DNA of 64,000 bases from Rhynchopus euleeides. Lineage: Eukaryota; Euglenozoa; Diplonemea; Diplonemida; Diplonemidae. The notes below the pieces were generated by a model. The model saw only the letters and a program-made list of their open reading frames with translations, was not told the DNA's origin and did not search any database. A program made the position numbers and the translations under genes. Positions 63,501 through 64,000 of the stretch are shown in pieces (the first letter of the stretch is position 1; the number at the start of each line of letters is the position of its first letter). The stretch spans positions 1,178,001 to 1,242,000 of the forward strand of contig OY723237.1 in NCBI GenBank assembly GCA_963210315.1. Direction: 5' to 3'.

Positions 63501-64000
63501 CGTGCAGGAAGCAGGGACAGGAACAGGGGCGTCGCACGGCTTGTCGGAGCACATCATGCGGGTGCACGCCACCAGCCCGTTGTTGCACTTGCAGTCGTTG
63601 CAGTGGTTGTTCTTCTCACCCTTGCCGGTCCAGCCGTCAGCGACAATGGTGCCACACTCCAGCGTGCAGGAAGCAGGGACAGGAACAGGGGCGTCGCACG
63701 GCTTGTCGGAGCACATCATGCGGGTGCACGCCACCTTCCCGTTGTTGCACTTGCAGTCGTTGCAGTGGTTGCGCTTCTCACCCTTGCCGGTCCAGCCGTC
63801 AGCGACAATGGTGCCACACTCCAGCGTGCAGGAAGCAGGGACAGGAACAGGGGCGTCGCACGGCTTGTCGGAGCACATCATGCGGGTGCACGCCACCAGC
63901 CCGTTGTTGCACTTGCAGTCGTTGCAGTGGTTGCGCTTCTCACCCTTGCCGGTCCAGCCGTCAGCGACAATGGTACCGCACTCCAGCGTGCAGGAAGCAG
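60597..64000 (-). CDS. Secreted poly-pacifastin-like repeat protein, copy 5 (C-terminal part; runs off right edge)
   Basis: The C-terminal tail LPCVSP and stop (60599-60597) match the other copies, followed upstream by 21 complete repeats to the edge. Its interior is distinctive: two adjacent repeats read GERNN (near 60855 and 61017), and four consecutive repeats have GTSV (near 61862, 62024, 62186 and 62348), showing single-repeat tandem expansion. SHKPC near 62733 is shared with copy 3, as is the order of repeats around it. The N-terminus and signal peptide lie outside the window. Confidence 0.9.
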   Translation of the reverse strand, partial: ASCTLECGTIVADGWTGKGEKRNHCNDCKCNNGLVACTRMMCSDKPCDAPVPVPASCTLECGTIVADGWTGKGEKRNHCNDCKCNNGKVACTRMMCSDKPCDAPVPVPASCTLECGTIVADGWTGKGEKNNHCNDCKCNNGLVACTRMMCSDKPCDAPVPVPASCTLECGTIVADGWTGKGEKRNHCNDCKCNNGLVACTRMMCSDKPCDAPVPVPASCTLECGTIVADGWTGKGEKRNHCNDCKCNNGLVACTRMMCSDKPCDAPVPVPASCTLECGTIVADGWTGKGEKRNHCNDCKCNNGKVACTRMMCSDKPCDAPVPVPASCTLECGTIVADGWTGKGEKRNHCNDCKCNNGLVACTRMMCSDKPCDAPVPVPASCTLECGTIVADGWTGKGEKRNHCNDCKCNNGLVACTRMMCSHKPCDAPVPVPASCTLECGTIVADGWTGKGEKRNHCNYCKCNNGKVACTRMMCSDKPCDAPVPVPASCTLECGTIVADGWTGKGEKRNHCNYCKCNNGKVACTRMMCSDKPCDAPVPVPASCTLECGTSVADGWTGKGEKRNHCNDCKCNNGLVACTRMMCSDKPCDAPVPVPASCTLECGTSVADGWTGKGEKRNHCNDCKCNNGLVACTRMMCSDKPCDAPVPVPASCTLECGTSVADGWTGKGEKRNHCNDCKCNNGLVACTRMMCSDKPCDAPVPVPASCTLECGTSVADGWTGKGEKRNHCNDCKCNNGKVACTRMMCSDKPCDAPVPVPASCTLECGTIVADGWTGKGEKNNHCNDCKCNNGLVACTRMMCSDKPCDAPVPVPASCTLECGTIVADGWTGKGEKRNHCNDCKCNNGKVACTRMMCSDKPCDAPVPVPASCTLECGTIVADGWTGKGEKRNHCNDCKCNNGLVACTRMMCSDKPCDAPVPVPASCTLECGTIVADGWTGKGEKRNHCNDCKCNNGLVACTRMMCSDKPCDAPVPVPASCTLECGTIVADGWTGKGERNNHCNDCKCNNGKVACTRMMCSDKPCDAPVPVPASCTLECGTIVADGWTGKGERNNHCNDCKCNNGKVACTRMMCSDKPCDAPVPVPASCTLECGTIVADGWTGKGEKNNHCNDCKCNNGKVACTRMMCSDKPCLPCVSP

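Overview
The window looks like nuclear DNA of a microbial eukaryote. It is G+C-rich, and no introns are needed to read the two main genes, which both lie on the minus strand. The clearest gene start is preceded by a long pyrimidine tract, then the first AG, then a short leader, as in organisms that trans-splice polycistronic transcripts. A kinetoplastid/euglenozoan is my best guess; another trans-splicing protist with tandem gene arrays, such as a dinoflagellate relative, is not excluded. No rRNA, tRNA, spliced-leader RNA or CRISPR was recognised.

The window is a head-to-tail tandem array of one large unit, seen about four times (start-codon to start-codon distances 17,181, 13,936 and 16,402 bp). 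Read along the minus strand, each unit holds (i) a 416-residue basic protein gene with one IQ-like motif, (ii) about 2.3 kb of spacer, (iii) a giant intronless gene for a secreted protein made almost entirely of a 54-residue, 8-cysteine repeat, and (iv) about 5.7 kb of spacer. The repeat core reads CN-x-C-x-C-x2-G-x3-CT-x3-C, the signature of pacifastin-type serine-protease inhibitors (also close to the VWC fold), with Arg at the predicted P1 position. The three complete copies carry 49, 32 and 44 repeats; two more copies run off the window edges.

The long spacer carries a 1,345-bp element with diverged terminal inverted repeats of about 190-200 bp, a foldback structure, many homopolymer and GA/GGGGT tracts, and a 100-bp segment also found at the 3' end of the IQ-motif gene. 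The spacers are almost identical between units, so the array was amplified or homogenised recently. Differences are concentrated in repeat number, homopolymer length, a (GGGGT)n tract (6, 7, 14 and 7 repeats), and a ~500-bp deletion in the second unit that removes the IQ-gene stop codon and turns it into a 519-codon fusion reading frame.

The most interesting content is the multicopy, expandable poly-inhibitor gene. Its repeats vary almost only at a few residues with a small set of alternatives and show nested higher-order duplications. A secreted multi-headed trypsin-type inhibitor is inferred, not shown.
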